From Struthidea cinerea (Eukaryota > Chordata > Aves > Passeriformes > Corcoracidae): a stretch of DNA of 64,000 nucleotides. Positions within the stretch are counted from its first letter, which is position 1, and every line of letters starts with the position of its first letter. The notes below the pieces were generated by a model. The model did not search any database. It had not been told where the DNA came from and saw only the letters and a list, made by a program, of their open reading frames with translations. Position numbers and translations under genes: made by a program. The stretch is from assembly GCA_013397865.1 (NCBI GenBank), contig VZTI01005305.1:17473-81472 (forward strand), read 5' to 3'. Shown piece by piece: positions 29,701 to 44,700 of the stretch.

Positions 29701-32700
29701 AAAAGCATTAAAAATTCATTACTCAAGCACACAAGCATCTTAAGCAACAGTTACTGCTTTAAAAATTAATACCACTCCCCTGGTTAAGTGAAAACTATCC
29801 ACACCAAGCCTTTGTTTGTAATCCCAGTGTCCACGCACAAACTGTAACACAAAGGAACTCTGCCATTTTAACTCTGATACATCAGCCTTGATATTTAAAA
29901 TGCAGGGAATTCTCTCGCCCATCCTGCGTAGGCTCTCTGCTATATTTGCTCTTTCCTGTCTTAGTAGAGGCCTGACGATGAAAAAAAAGCTCAAACCATC
30001 AAAAACCTTCCATATTTTAGCCATATTCAGTACATTCCAGTGCTTCAACTGCACATAAATAGAACTGAAACTGCCAAAATAAAGCCCCTAATTGCTACAG
30101 GTGTTCTACCAATCCGGCGCACACGTTGCTCCAGGGCAGACAGTGAGAGGGTAAAACAGCAGTGACCGCTTTCCCTGAGTTACCCCAGGCGCTGCTACTC
30201 CAGAAGCACCTCCAGGAGCAGAGCTGGCTGTCCCTGTGGTCATGCCTGCAGACCAGGATGGGGAATGGCCAGTGCCCAGGATGGGCACACACTCCAAAGC
30301 AGAGGCTCTGGTGCTTCACCGCACTTGTGCCTGTCCCTCTCCACCTTCGTGACATTTCTCTTTGGATACGTAAGGTGACAAACCTTGCTCTACTCTCAGC
30401 TGCAGTCAGGAGCAAAGAGCTTTGTTTGCTCAGAACAGATTGTTCTGTGGTAGCCTCTGTGGACAGCCTCTCCCCCCTGCTTTAAAATCTGATTTTAAGT
30501 CCTTGTTTTTGTTACCTTTGAATTACAACTGAGCTAAGATTTTCAAGCTGTACACTGTGGACTGGCTGGGACTGGACAGCAAGGTGTTGTTAACAGTCAG
30601 GCTATCAGTTCTGAGTCCATTCTGCTTCTCTGCCTGCACAGGTCAAGGTAATGGCTTGTGCTAAGTCTGGGCACCAGTGAAAAGTTCAGGCAACTGGTAG
30701 TGAACCGGCCTAAACACCAGAAAGTAGAAGCCACAGAGAGTGAAACTCCCCAGGAGTTTGCTGGAGGGGACACCAGCATCTAGGGATGAGTTTTCTATAC
30801 AAACACTCACATAGATCAGTTTCATATCCTTTTTTTTAAACAAGCTTCCCCACAAGAGAAAGTTTGTCATGTTCAAAAATGTTCTAGATTTTTTTTCTGG
30901 TTTTACCTGATAGCAACTTTCTCCTTTTCCTTTTACAAAACATGGTAAATATATACTGTTTTAAAGTCCTGCAACTTTATAACGGACATAAAAAGCTCAC
31001 AGAACAGAGAATCATCCAGGATGGCTCCTACATTCGTAAGTCATTTGAGTTGTGAACATACACGGCAATGGAACAAGTTGTAAGATGACTCTAAAAGCAA
31101 GGATATATTTTCTCTCAGGCTCTTGTTTTAATTACTATTTTAAACCGCTCTCAGGCCATTTATTCATAGCCTTTACCATAAGCATCATCGTTGAAATCAG
31201 ACAAACACAAAAATACCTCCACACTGCACTGGAAACTGTTGAGTTTGCAGTGCCCTGGCCTCCATTTTGTATTTGAACCTCACACTAAACCAACTAAATT
31301 TATACAACACCTCACAGGCTTCTGCAACTGTTCTGTCTTTTTATGAGCTGGAGTAGAAAAAACAATTCTAAACTGTGCAATAAAACCTGACAGCTTGAAT
31401 GCAGCCATGAAATAAAAATATAATAAACCCAATAGCATGAATAATAATAAAAGGGCAAAAACAAGGAAATAATTCAACAGATGTGTGACATTTTTGTTCT
31501 TCATTGTGGATCAGTTATTCTTGTTAATTATATCACCTATTCTTCCCTTACATTGATAATTACATGAAGCAGATGGAGAACAGAATGCTCCCAGATGGTG
31601 AGAAAGCAAACAAGTTTATAAATTGTTTATTTATGAAGAAATAATTAAAAATTATTTCATTATCTGTAGTTTTCTACTCCACCAATAATGACATGCACCG
31701 TGAAGGCCAGCAGCACTTTATAAGATATTCAGGATTCTGCTGTAACCAACTGTTTTTCGTGTAACATGACTGCAGTGACTGACAGATGTGCAAACCACAA
31801 TAATAATCTAATCTGTTTTAACGCTGAGGGAATTTAGAGTTTGAATCCTTGGATCTCCTGCCAGTTGGCGCTTCAGCACCGGTTGCTGATCCAGAATACA
31901 AAAATTAGAGATTTCCTTTTGCTTTGGCACAGCTGCACAAAGTGTTTGATCTAATGAGCAGGCAGGAGCTCTGTCAGGTCTGTGCCCTGAACCCAAGTGC
32001 GGCAGATGTGTGGCCAATGCAATTCTGAGCCAAGATGTGGCACCTCTGCCACACTTGCTCCTCAACAGGTATGCCAAAGCCTGGACATTTCAGGACTGGA
32101 CGCAAATCAGCAACTGTGCCATTCCAGGGGGCGGCAGCGGGAGACAGGCAAGCTTAACAACTCCTGCTTTGCGCCTTCTCAGCCCAGTCTTACCCAATTT
32201 ATCCAAATCGCTTTAGCAGAGCAACGTGAGACAGAGTTCAGTAGCAACAGACACACAAAATCAGCAGCAAAATGCATTTGCAATCTCAAAGCATAGGAAG
32301 AAGTGAGGAAGAATTTACAGCCCTTCAGGAAACGGAGCCACTGCTTGGGGAGTGACAGGGTTTCTGAGGCAAAGGTGAAGCAGCACGGAGTTGTGGCTCA
32401 AGAGAAAGAGTGAAAAAACTTGTGATGACCTTAAAACCTATGGCAAAGCGTTCATGGAAAGGATGGCAAATAGGGGAGGAGCAGGGAGAGCTTCTAAACT
32501 CTGTGTTTCTCTGGAGTCATAGTCATTTTAGCAATAAGCCAAGAGGCAACACAAACCAAAAGCCTGTCTCAAACCAGAAACAAGACTGAACCACAGGGAA
32601 TGCCACAAGGGCCTGGAGAGAACAGGGCAAGTGGAGAACTGCAGGTAAATAGCCACACAGGTAGCAGTCAGCTGTGGGTTTACAGGGTAAGTTTCTGGAG

Positions 32701-35700
32701 TTTGAGTACATCTCTCCAGCTGACACCTAGCTCTGCCAGAGAGCCCACGGGAGGAAGGATCTATGCTTCCTTCAATACCACAAGACACAGCTCATGCTCC
32801 CTGCACGAGACAGGTGGGAGCAGGCCAGGAATCCATGGGAGGGTGACACACGGCACTTCCCCCTTGGTGCTTTTTTCAGGCACCAAAGAAGAATAGAGAG
32901 AGTCGACAGAGGGACAACAACAACAAGTTACCACGCATTGTGCTCATCCGTCTGTAACAACTGACCCAGACCTGCAGGAAAACCACCTCTCCAGCACAGC
33001 CAAGATCCATCGGGACTGGCAATGCTCAGGAATTAGCTGAGAGCAAAGCTTCTGTGGTTCAGATTGCTGCCTTCTCTTCTTTGGAAGAGAAAGGAAGAAG
33101 GAAGCAGGAAAGCGCCCGCGCGCGTCCTGGTTGAGTTCTGTGCACTGGGTCTGTGTTTATGAGTGAATTCCCTTCATGCTCTGAGCAGGCTGGAATGTTC
33201 TGGGGAGACAAAGACTGACGGAGCCGCAGGGCTCCCACTGCGCGCTCGCTGAGAAACGGAGCCACTAACGGCCCACGGACATCCACACACGCACTGTGAG
33301 CTGTGCCCCGACACAGAATGGCTGAGCTGCTCAGCCCCAGGCTGTTACGGGGCAAAAAGACACTCTGCAGCTAGAAAAGGGGAGCAAGAGCTCGAGAAGG
33401 GCTGGGACAAGAGGAAGGCAGCTGAAAAAGCAATAGATGAGAGACAGATGTTGATTTGTCGATTACTAGATATCAAGGGCATCTTCTGGGTATCAAAGCA
33501 AGAATATCACTACAATTATCTCCATTACAAGCAACAGATACTCAAGCAATCAATTAGGGCAGGCAATCAATGAAAATTTTACATTTCTGAAATCAACTTG
33601 CATTTACAATCTTCATCTTGTAGTTCACGTGACAAATCCTGCCACTACTGCAGAGCCCTCTAAAGCAGCGATTACAGCGATAACCTGTCCTCCAGCTCTT
33701 GGGAACAAAGCAGGCATGGATTCACCTCTGGAGGAGCTGCTTTCAAATAGGAGAGGGCAAAGTCCCCTTGGTTTAAACCAGCTTGGTGAGCTGGCATAGA
33801 GACACGGGATAAAGAAATGAGGAGTGGTCTCAAATGCTTGAAATCCCTGGTTGCCCAATCTCAACATCTCGCAAGATCCTGCCCTGATCTTTTGGTTTAA
33901 AACCACAAACCAAAGATGACAGGAGACATTTTCTCCTTACGCCTCTGCAGGTGCTGGCCTCGGACATCTTCCCACTACTTCCTACTCCAGACTCTTTGTC
34001 CGCCTTTCACCTTTCTCCCTCTCTTCTCCACGGTTTCCTCACACAGCATTGTTCTCTCACGTCCTTTTTCCCTCACTTCCCAGCCCATGAGCACCTTCTA
34101 CAACCAAACTGTGTTTCATCTTGTCTCACAGTATTTCATAAGGTGACAATTCTCAGCCTTTCCATTCTGCAGAGCTATCACATTTATCTCCTTGGGGGGA
34201 CAGGTTGTCCTCTGCCTTACAGATTGCACCTTACTGTTTACAGTAGGTCTGAGAAGCCTTTTAATCGGTACAAAAAGGCAGAAAGATAATATTGTGCCTA
34301 CTGAAACTTGGTTACATTAATTTATAAAATACACCTCAGTTTATTTGTAACTTCACTACAGGATTTGGCAGGGTAGTGCAAGATTATTGATTGGGATCAA
34401 CCTTCCTTTACGAGGCATCTGAGCAGAGAGAGGGCAAGTGCCTTCTGCCTGGCTGCTACCCAAGATCTAAAAGCAGCACCATCTCCTTACTCCTACGAGC
34501 ACACTCAGTTGCCCGTGGCAGGCTGCTCCTTATGTTACAAAGCCTCCCAACGTATGGTGGCCAAAGGTCGCTTCATTCACTCGACAGAAGAGTCAATTTA
34601 GCTTTATATGGTTTCAAGTTCGTGGTATTTCAGAGGAGCCAGCAGCAGAAGCAGACTAGCTTTATCCTCAGGTTACCACCCAGCACTTAGCCCCAGCTGT
34701 CCATTCTGATAGAGCACAGTCTGTCAAAAATCTATAATTCATGCAGAGGCAGATGCATGGATACTTACACAGTGGCTGGCCTTGAGTTGGGGTTTTTCCA
34801 GCACGACTTCTTAGCAAAAATTTCACACATTCTATTAAATAGAAATTCGAATCTGAGATTTCAAACCATTATGTCACTGCCTACAGAGAAAAACCTCAGG
34901 AGGAACCTGAGCAGACAGGAGATTTGCAAATCTTTCAAACACAGGAAGCATGTGATTTTCCAGCTTCAACAGAAATGCTAAGATGAGCTCTTTTAGTAAG
35001 AGAGCAATCGCTTTAGAGATTAGGAATAAGAAGCAGTTTAAAGAAAAGCATCAGACAGTTCATTCTGCAGAGAAGAGAAAGGCAGGGATGTGCATGTGGA
35101 GGGAAGGCTGTTGAACAAAGCCAAACTCAGACCAACAGCCCCAGTCGTGTTCTGGATTTCACTTTGCCAGCTGCTGCCTAATTAAGAGTTTTAGGTGCCA
35201 AAACCTACTGACTAACTGAGAAAAGGACAGCACTAAAAATATTATATGGAAGCCCATCTCAGCCAACTGGAAGTTAGTAGACAGACATAAAGCTCCCTAA
35301 TTACATTTCTCCACAAAATTACAACTACCTACTGAGAGAATCCATCACTAATTGTGTTTTTCCAAATATTTCAGCTTCACTAGTTACTCTTTTGAGGAAT
35401 CACCTTCATGTTAAATTTTAGTTACTTCAAAATGTAAGAAAATGAGATGTAAGTTATTTAAAAAATGGAATTTTAGAAGCCTTTTCATTTAGAACCTCCA
35501 GACTGCACCAGTTCTTTGCAAATAAAACAGTTGGCTAGTGAAAAAAACCTTTGCCTTTGCTGTTAAGTCATTTGGTGCTTTAAGGGTATCTCGTGCATGG
35601 AAGAAACCTGACTTTGGGACTGAAAAATAAAATGGACTTATGCAATTTCTACAGAAAGAGTCAAAAGCACGACGTTGTCTTTTCTCCGCTTGCGGAGCAC

Positions 35701-38700
35701 AGTACCTGAATGAACCTAGCAGGAGCAAGGGCTAGCAGTAGGCAGAGCATTTAGAAGGCGCTGGGAGGCCGTGACAAAGCGCTGCCATCGTGTCAGCACG
35801 GAGCGGGAAGGGCTCTGCTCCAGTGGGCACCGCGTGTGACGGCCGCGGGCCCAGCCCAGCCGGGGCGCGCGGCAGCGGAGCGGCATCGGCCGGCACGGCC
35901 GCTGTAATTAAGGAGCAGCCTATGAGCACGGGCAGGGTAATGCCAGCCCATCTGCCAAGCCCTGCACGAGCTGGCACCGTGCCTCCCGCCTGCTGCCGCT
36001 GCTGTCACCCACCTGATCCTTGGAGACCTGCTCCGACGGAGCGTTCACGCCAAGCTCTTCCAGAGGATAGACAATCTGTCGTCTCGGCCGCACGGGAGCC
36101 ATGTAATGAAGGGCAGATGTCAGGGAATGGGCACAGGGACGCTGTAGCTGAAAGACAGCGATCCATATTTCAGCAGAGAGAATGTCAGCGCAGTGCATCC
36201 CAGATGTCTGCTGCATGGCTTTGCAAACACACAAGTCTTAGCTCTGTTGGCTAAATCTGAGACAAAAATCAGCAAATAAACAAACATACTCAGAGCAGAG
36301 GAATGAATTGCAGATAATTCCTGACACTAATGAAGATAATTATGAGAGTAATTACATTACTATCTCTGTGGGAATGACAGATAAACAAGTGGTTTGGTTT
36401 ATGGGATTTTTCAGCACAAGTATTTTCCCCAGGAGGATATTTTTCTCCATAGCGATCGTGAATCAGCTTGATTTGACCTCATTAAGCTGTGTTATCTGCT
36501 CACTGCTAACCTTTGCTCGCTTGGCAAGGAACGGAGATGAATTTATATGGAAATTCTATACCGACTGAAATGTCTGGTTCATCCAAATGATAAATGTTAA
36601 TAAACTGGCAGAAATTTGAGATGAACAAAACCCTAATGCTCATCTGAGCAGCCCGGATCATTAGAAATAGCTGTATCTGTCTATTACAGCATGACTGGCT
36701 CTGGCATAACTTACAGCATGAAAGGGAAGAAAAGAAGAGAATTACAGGAAATACAGAATGAACATTAATGCAAACTAAATTACACTCAAGTGCCATTCCA
36801 TCCACAAATATTAAAAACTTGAAGTTACTATGTTGAGAATTAAGTAAAATATCACACTTACCACTTCTTAGATAATAATATTAGATAAGCTAAAGTAACT
36901 TAAGAGTAACTCTGTAGCCTGGTAGCCTGGAAACAGTCAACACAGGAATCACTGGTAAGATTTAACTTCTCTTCCATCCAGGGCCATTAAACTGCATTTT
37001 TGTGAGTGCCTCTTCAGAATCTGAGAACCTAATGCCACGCAGGAACATTGGTTCCTCACTGGAACACTTAGAACTCCACAAAAGTGCACAGGAAAACACA
37101 TCCTTCTGCAAACGTGAACTTGCAAAGTTCACACGTGCAAGTCAGTGGTGGTTTCAAAACCACCCAAATCCCCAAGGACAGAACCCATCTCAGTCACCAT
37201 CTAAACGCCAGGTGCCCAGTCCAGCCAGCCAGGCAGAAGCCCAAGCTGGAGGTGAGTCTCCAGGGGAAAATTCTGTCTGTCCTGAGACAGGCAGGCATGA
37301 CCGATGGATGAACTGCCCTCGGGATGCACCGTGCGCTTCCATCAGTGGTGCCAGGAGCCCAGGCGATTAGGCTGAGCCAGACAGCAGCTTCACATGGCTA
37401 CACAGGCTTGAAAATTTTACCTTGTGTTCCCTTTTCTGACACGAGACCGATGACAAAACACGTATGTGAGTATTGCTGAATTACGTTCTTCTCGGAAATG
37501 GATTTTCTCCATTAGAAGTTCAGTTCTTACCGTTCTCCCGCGACACTTGCAGAAACACAAGTCCCCCTTCAAAAGCCAGTGAGCTGCCTAGGTCCCACTG
37601 ACTTTCGGTGAAACACAGTCTAGAGAACCTGAATCCCTTTGGAAGAGTTTTTATAAGCCACCTGGATGCATTTAAGATGATCCCCTCGCATTTACTCAGG
37701 CTACACTACCCTTGTGCTGGGCAGAGTGCCAAGGCCAAGGACATTTCCACTCTCTGCTCCCACCCCCACTTCCTAAAGACTGGTGGGCACCACAGACCAG
37801 CCCTGCTATGCAAGAGCTGTGTCCATGGGTCCAGAATATGTCAGGCAGGAAGAAAGTAGTTTGCTGCGTATTGCCAAGAAAATCCCTGTTTGCAGTCATT
37901 CACAGAAGCAAAGAAAAAATAAAGTGAGAAAAGGTGCCAACATTTAATACGAGAAACACAAATGACTTTCTCCTTACCTTGCCCTCCACACATCCTGGAT
38001 AAATAGGGTAGTAAAGAGATGATTTGTGACCCAAGCGAAGAATCTCCTTCAGAAAGTATTTTGTATAGTGACGAAATACAGGATTTAAGACAAAGTGGCA
38101 AAGATGTCCATGTTCCTCTTGCTGGTGGTGATTAAAATGAATAAAGTCCTCAATGTTGTAATGTGTTTGAATATACTCAATATCCTGGAAAATTAGGAAT
38201 TTGTGAGTCAGCAGTGATCAGCAGCTACCTCGACAGGATTTGAGCAAATACCAACCAATGAGTCACTTCCTATCAATCAAGGAACTACATTTGAACACTG
38301 AAATCAAGTGTCTGTGAGAGCTGTTCTCAACTAAGGGCACTGACTGAACAGACTTTTCTTGAAAAGCTTTTCATTGTATCAAAACCTCTCCTCGCAGCCT
38401 GCCCTTATTTACAAGGTCTGCACACCCGACCCTTCCCCCACAATGTCTGATACAGGTTAACAGATATCCATGGAGGGGAAAAAAAACCCCACCTGTTTTT
38501 CTGAGTTCAAGGCACAGAAGCTCAGGCTGTCCCTCTCACCAATCTCCAGCTGAAAAAGGGAATTCTACAGAGCTGCATAAAAATGCTCTCCGGCAAGTGT
38601 CCCCTGTTGAAGTGATAAGCTGATATTTTTGCCCATTTATTCACTCAGTCTATCCTCTTAGCTCTTATTATAATCAAGAGAATTACTCTTGGAAACAGGA

Positions 38701-41700
38701 GTGACTCTTCTATTGCAAAAACTAAGCATTAGAACTGCTGAACAACCTAAAATCCACCTTTTTGGTCCTAGCAGAACGCCAAAAGACAAGACTTGGAGAA
38801 TGTTTACTTTTCAATAATAATGTGCAATGTCTTCTATTACTCCATCACAGAATAGGCTTTTCTTTGTTTTCAAGTGCATGATTCACAATCGTTTAGAACC
38901 TAGTGTTGGAGAAAAAAGTTATGAAAGCAAATCTAGAAGGAGAATTACTGCTCTTTGAAGGACTTGTGGCAAAGCTGCTTACTGACTTGGAAATAGGTGA
39001 GTAAGCACATATTGAGAGGCAGAATGGCTTTGTGCTAAAGCACCAAAAAAGTGGAGGAGGAAAACTTTCAGGGCGCAGCAGCAGCTTCTTGAAAATAACA
39101 GGGTAATTTTTTTAATCTGTGTGTCAATCGTTATCTATGAGAAGAGAAATAACATAGTGGACATAGGCTGGAGAGCAAGGCAGCTTCTAGAAGCAGTGTT
39201 TTCACAGACACTTTGTCAGGCACACGTACGGCGCCAAGCACAAAACTCAGCCTTTAGCGTGAGGACCAAGCACCACAGAGCTCATGGAACACAAACAGAA
39301 TTTACCATTTCATCCCTAGTGACAGAAACACCAACGATTTGATCCAAAACTTCTGCTACAAAAGCCCGTACTGGCATCCCATCCTGCAAGGCAAAGGCAA
39401 CAGACGCATATTTCCAATTTCGGTAGAGTCTCTTTTTAATGGTAACTGTGTACTTCACCACAGAGTCCCAGTTAAAACACCTTCCTCCCAGTGCACCATT
39501 CCAGTTTAACCAGCCTGCTCCCCACGAGGGCCCTGTTTGAGCCAGGTGCTGCTGGACTCTGGACCACACAGACCTTCGAACCTCACTGAAGTTTCAGTTT
39601 GGATACAGCTGCTGCAGGAGTGCTACAAGCTCAGCCACTACTTCAGTCCTGGGTTAAGTCCTGATCTTAGGACAGAACTGAACACAGATCTGCAACAAAT
39701 ACTCACCGGATCTTTGCGAGCCTCAGCGAATATCTTTGAGTCATTCCATATCCCTTCATTCAAGCTAAGAGTTTCAACGAGCATTTTGACACCCTGAAGG
39801 TCATCGATTGTTGCTTTTCTTACGTTAAATGACCTAAAAAAGGACAAAAAAAGAATTAAAGTTGACTCTGTGACAAAATAAAAACAACTGCCAGGCTTAA
39901 GACAACACACCCTTCACGAGTACCAACCACATCTTTCAGAAGCTGTAACTGATTGCTAAATGACTCTTGTTCCAAAGGCAGATATTAACTCATGGCATGG
40001 GAATAGAAAAGATCAGATTATGTATTTGAGACAACTCCAGAATCCTGCTTTATCTGCTATTAAACACTCAGCCCAATCTGTAACTACAGGTATCACCTGT
40101 CTTCCCATGAGTAAAAGTCAGCCATAAAGGGAGGCAAAGAACCCTAAAATGAATGTGGAATCTGTAGCTGCACACTATGGCACATGGGAAAAAAAGCAAA
40201 ATAAAAACAGGGAAAGACAAGAAAAAATGAAAAAAGGACAGAGAAAAACAAAACTGAGGCAAGTGTCATGGTATAAAGTAAAGCAGGAACATCAATTTCT
40301 CCAAGAACAGATTACCAATTTTTGTATTAGGCCTTGCTGCTTCAAACAGTAACAGATGAGGATAAACCCACATGGCTGCAGTGCCTGTGCTAAGTGTGGA
40401 GTGCCAGTTAGCAACCACACAGCAGTGACGTGGTATCAAACTGCCTGTGCCACACACGGAACATCTCACCTACAGACAGCAGTGACCTGGCACTTAGCTC
40501 ACTTACAGACTGTCAGCGAACATCCTCCCACCTAACTAATCAGGACGAAAACTCACTTCACAGGGACACTCTACAGCAGCTGAGGAGCGCTCCCAAAGTC
40601 TGTCAAAGGCAGAAACCCCTTCCTGGTTACACACAGCTCACGCAACAAACACTTGTGGAGTGCTGTTCAAGAAGCTGAACTACAGCTTCAGTTCCAGGAA
40701 GTAAGTTCTTTCACCCACGGATAAAAACTTGCAATTCACGTAGCATAATTTTTTTTATTCCTGTTCTTCTCACTTTCAATTTAAAAGCGGATGTGCTGTT
40801 CTTCAGCCTCCGTTGCACTGAAAGGCATTTTGTCGAATGTGAATTTAATGAATAGCACTGGTACCTTAAAAACCCCAAATTTACCAAGATTCTGGTACGT
40901 TATGAAAAATTTCACAGTTCAACCCACTGACCATTTTTGAGCGCTCAAAAGCATGCATTTGGTTACTAAATTACAAACTAATCCTGAACTTGTAAGCAAG
41001 CATCAGCTGAGCTTCTGCAGCTTTTCACACATTTCCAGTGTAAATTGCAAGACCCAACAAGTGCTGAGGACGACGGCCAGCAGGCCCAGCAATGTGGTCA
41101 CTCTGCAGCCCCAGTGTGCCGTTCTCCCGCCGCTCCCCAGCCCAGCTTCGCCCCCACCCGTGCCCCAGAGAAGGCAGCTGTGCCTACAGGGAACTGCATC
41201 TTGAACATGACAAAAACAGAACATGTGAAAAGTTGAAACTGCTTCTTTTTTTAATAGGCAGATCCACCAGCTGCACCGTGAGTATGGAATATGGGAAGGA
41301 CTATCCAAGGTCTGTACTCATTTCTCTCCCAGCAATGAATTAACTCATTCTAGATGCTCAAGTCCTTTGACTGCTCAGAGACAAGGACACTATTATTATT
41401 ATTATGCTTTTCAGTGAAAATTGAGGGAAAGTACCCATTAAGTACCTCAGCCTATGCCTTGTCATCTGCTATTTTTTTTCTCCTTCACTGTTAAGTAGCA
41501 GACTCACAGTTCCATTTGCTGCACTCTTGCTTTTTGGGTACTTAACACTATTTCTTATTCCTTTTACTGCCTGTACTAATCAGGAGCTCATTTTGTGCCT
41601 GTGCCTCTTCTGACTTTGCCCTTTCACGTCTTCATATTCCCCTCTTCCTACCCTGTTTTTCTTTTGGTCCATTTTCTGTGACTTCCTTTTCACTCACATG

Positions 41701-44700
41701 CTTTTGAAAGCCGTAGGTGCAAGTACAATGTATTGATCTTTCACTTTCACAGATTTTGGTTGTTTCCAAGAGAGTATCTGCTGTTGCACCCCGTGGGTTT
41801 TGTTCTGCAGAAACTTTCCAAAAGCTTACTCTGGCTTCTCCTAAAGCTTTTCCGATCCTGAACCTCAGCGAGCAGCTATTTTTCCTTACTTTCCTGCAAA
41901 GCTGCAGGGGGATTTGGCAAACGCTACTGATGACCCTATTTTGTTTTCATGGAAGGGCTGGTGTCATTTGGAATATGCGCAATGTAATCAGGATAGTAAC
42001 TTTTTTTTAAAAGGCCTTGATAACGACTTGAATTTTGCCCAAAATCGAAAGAGGACATATGACTCCCAACCCTATTGGTGGATTACTGAGCAGCTGGGCC
42101 TGAGATTACCAGGAATTACTCCAGTGGCTCTCTCTCCAGCCAGCTGGATTCTTACTCGGGACCCAGAAGCACAGTTTCATCCCAGGGTAAAAAGCTTCTG
42201 CCTAGGTCCCAGAGTAGCTGGCCAGTTCCTGCATGAGCTATTTGTGTACCACCAAAGGTGATTAAGGATGCAACTAAACCTAGAAGTATTTTGCTAAAAT
42301 CACACAGTATTTAGCTACAATAAGATCAAAACCAAAAAAAGAATCTCTAACTATGCCACAATTTAAGCTTGGTCTTTGGGCCAGAATAGGCTTGCTATAC
42401 AAGCAAAGCTTTGGGAAATTCATTCCACATAACAGAAGTCACAGCAAGAAAGGTTTGGTGTCCCAGTTCACTGGTATCTCAGCCTACAGAAGTGTTCAGA
42501 GCGTCACGGAAACTGAAGGCACGAAACAGATGATTCAACACCAAAAGTAAAAGAGAAATCCTATATTACAGATACTCAACAATGTTACTGCTGTGATCTG
42601 CACATCCCAGAAACACGTGACTACAGTTCTCTTAAGAAAGCTACAGCATATTCCCAAGAATTAAGTTACACCAGGCTATCAGGTGTCAGTGCCACACAAC
42701 CTGACCCACATTCCCAAGGCCAAACACAGCACCATGTTTGTCTGCTGGCCTTGGCCCACAACCAGGCAAACTCGGAGCTGCTTGTCTGTACCGATGTCCC
42801 CCTTCCCTGCCTTAGTACCATACGTACAAACCCCAAATGAATCCTCTCGCTGCGCTTGGGTTTTACTGAGAGGACACTCCACACAAACGCTGGCACACAG
42901 CAGCCCAGAGCACAGCATTGCTGTCCCGAGGAACGACTCACGTCAGCAATCCCGCCCGGTGGAACACGTACAGCTCCCGGCCCAGCCTGGAAGTGCAGGA
43001 AGGGACAGCCCGAACAAAGCTCTGGATCAGGGGGAACTCCGGGACATGATGAGGCACCAGGATGACACACAAGTCTCTGTCCTGAAAGAGATTGGAAGGC
43101 AATAAAGGTGATCTCTAAGCTTTACCCAAAGCCCTGGGAGGGGACAGCCAGCCATGAACGCAGGGCTTACACTGCACACACCCAAGCACTGCTCTGCCTG
43201 GGCAGCACCGAGGGAACCAACAGCTCAGAAACGCTTCACTTTAGGCAAACTACAGGGTGAACTTCCCTTACTAATCTGGTGATTCCATAGTGACGTTTTG
43301 TCTCAAAGACTGACATTGTTGGATGGATTCATGGCATAAATTTGAAATGTTTTCTGGGTTCACTCTCTCTAGGAACTTTTTAAGCAGTGTTTTTGAGTGT
43401 GCTGCTCTTAGGGCCAAGTCTGTGTCTCTGGTACCCAGGGCCTGACTCTAAGGCATACTGCCATGCAGTGACTTGTTACAACGCTCTGGTGTGCACTCAG
43501 AATGTCTCAGAAAGTGGCCTTTGTTACCTCAGATAGAGTGATCACACAGGGCATTAGCAGGAAAGAGCTACTGCACCGTGAATCCACAGTGCCACTGGTC
43601 AGTCTGCAGGCAAATACTATGAATCTCCTTAATACCACTGTTTTATAGGCTTTAGCTCCACCTCCTTTTTTTTTTTTTTTTCTGATTTTGTTTTTAATTT
43701 AGGTACAGTCTGGATCTATACATGATTTGAAAGGAGTTTGAAGCATTTCTTTTCTAAATCTGCATCTCAGAGAAGACCCTATGGAACATAAACCAGATAG
43801 ACTATTTACAAGAGCACGCAGTGCCAGGGAAATGCCTTCACACTGACAGAGAGTAGGTTTAGATTAGATGGCAAGAAAAAATTCTTCCCTGTGAGGTTGA
43901 GGAGGCCCTGGCACAGGGTGCCCAGAGAAGCTGTGGCTGCCCCATCACTGAAAGCGTCCAAGGCCAGGTTGGACAAGGCTTGGAGGAACCTGGGATAGTG
44001 GAACGTATCCTGCCTATGGAAGGGGTGGAACTGGATTACCTTCAAGTTCCTTTCCAACCCAAACCATTGCAGGATTCTAGGATAAACAGAGGACTTGGGT
44101 ATGCATTCCATGAAGTCCAGAAGCAGCCAAGGAGGTGAGTAGCTGGGCCCAGGGCACCCAGGCCCAGCACACTTGCGTGGGGCACAGACTCACTGGAGCA
44201 GCAGACCCAAACCCCCTGGCTGGCAGCTGCACTGCTGTCCCACCACACAAAAACACTCCAACTTTCATTATACTCACCGGGAAAACATTGAAAGCATAAT
44301 GCAAAAAATCCAGTGACCTGCAACCAAGAGCAAATATTGGTAAATAAAGCACATATCAGACTGATCTGATACACTGTGATATTGACATCCCTGCAATTGC
44401 AGGAACACTTATTCACAGCTGATCAGACGATCCCAACAGATCATCAATAATCAACTGCTGATGTGGCATGCTGCACAGCGATTTCTGACTTCTAGTGCTT
44501 AAAGCATCATTATTAACAAGAATAACCAGTCTGACGTAATAAACGAGGCTCCTCACTAAAAGGGCGGAGGGGAGGAAAAAACAAAATATTGGCTCTTATG
44601 TTGTTGACTCCAACCTCTTCAGAAGCCATTCCTGGACTGTCACAGCAGCGTTAGTATACAGCAAATATTAATTCAGTTGTTGCTATGCTCCACATATAGG

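Larger units (their letters stand above)
23554..36012 (-). other. CFAP61 intron 15 (largest)
   Basis: 12.5 kb with the CR1-like fragment, the 15-bp hairpin, the C-rich run and the CpG cluster next to exon 15. Exons 15 and 16 join in phase 0 with no residue missing relative to the family, so no exon is expected inside. Confidence 0.8.
43082..44277 (-). other. CFAP61 intron 10
   Basis: 1.2 kb containing the CR1 LINE 3' end and a 16-base T run. The CR1 copy ends about 190 bases downstream of the 40-nt exon 10. Confidence 0.85.
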
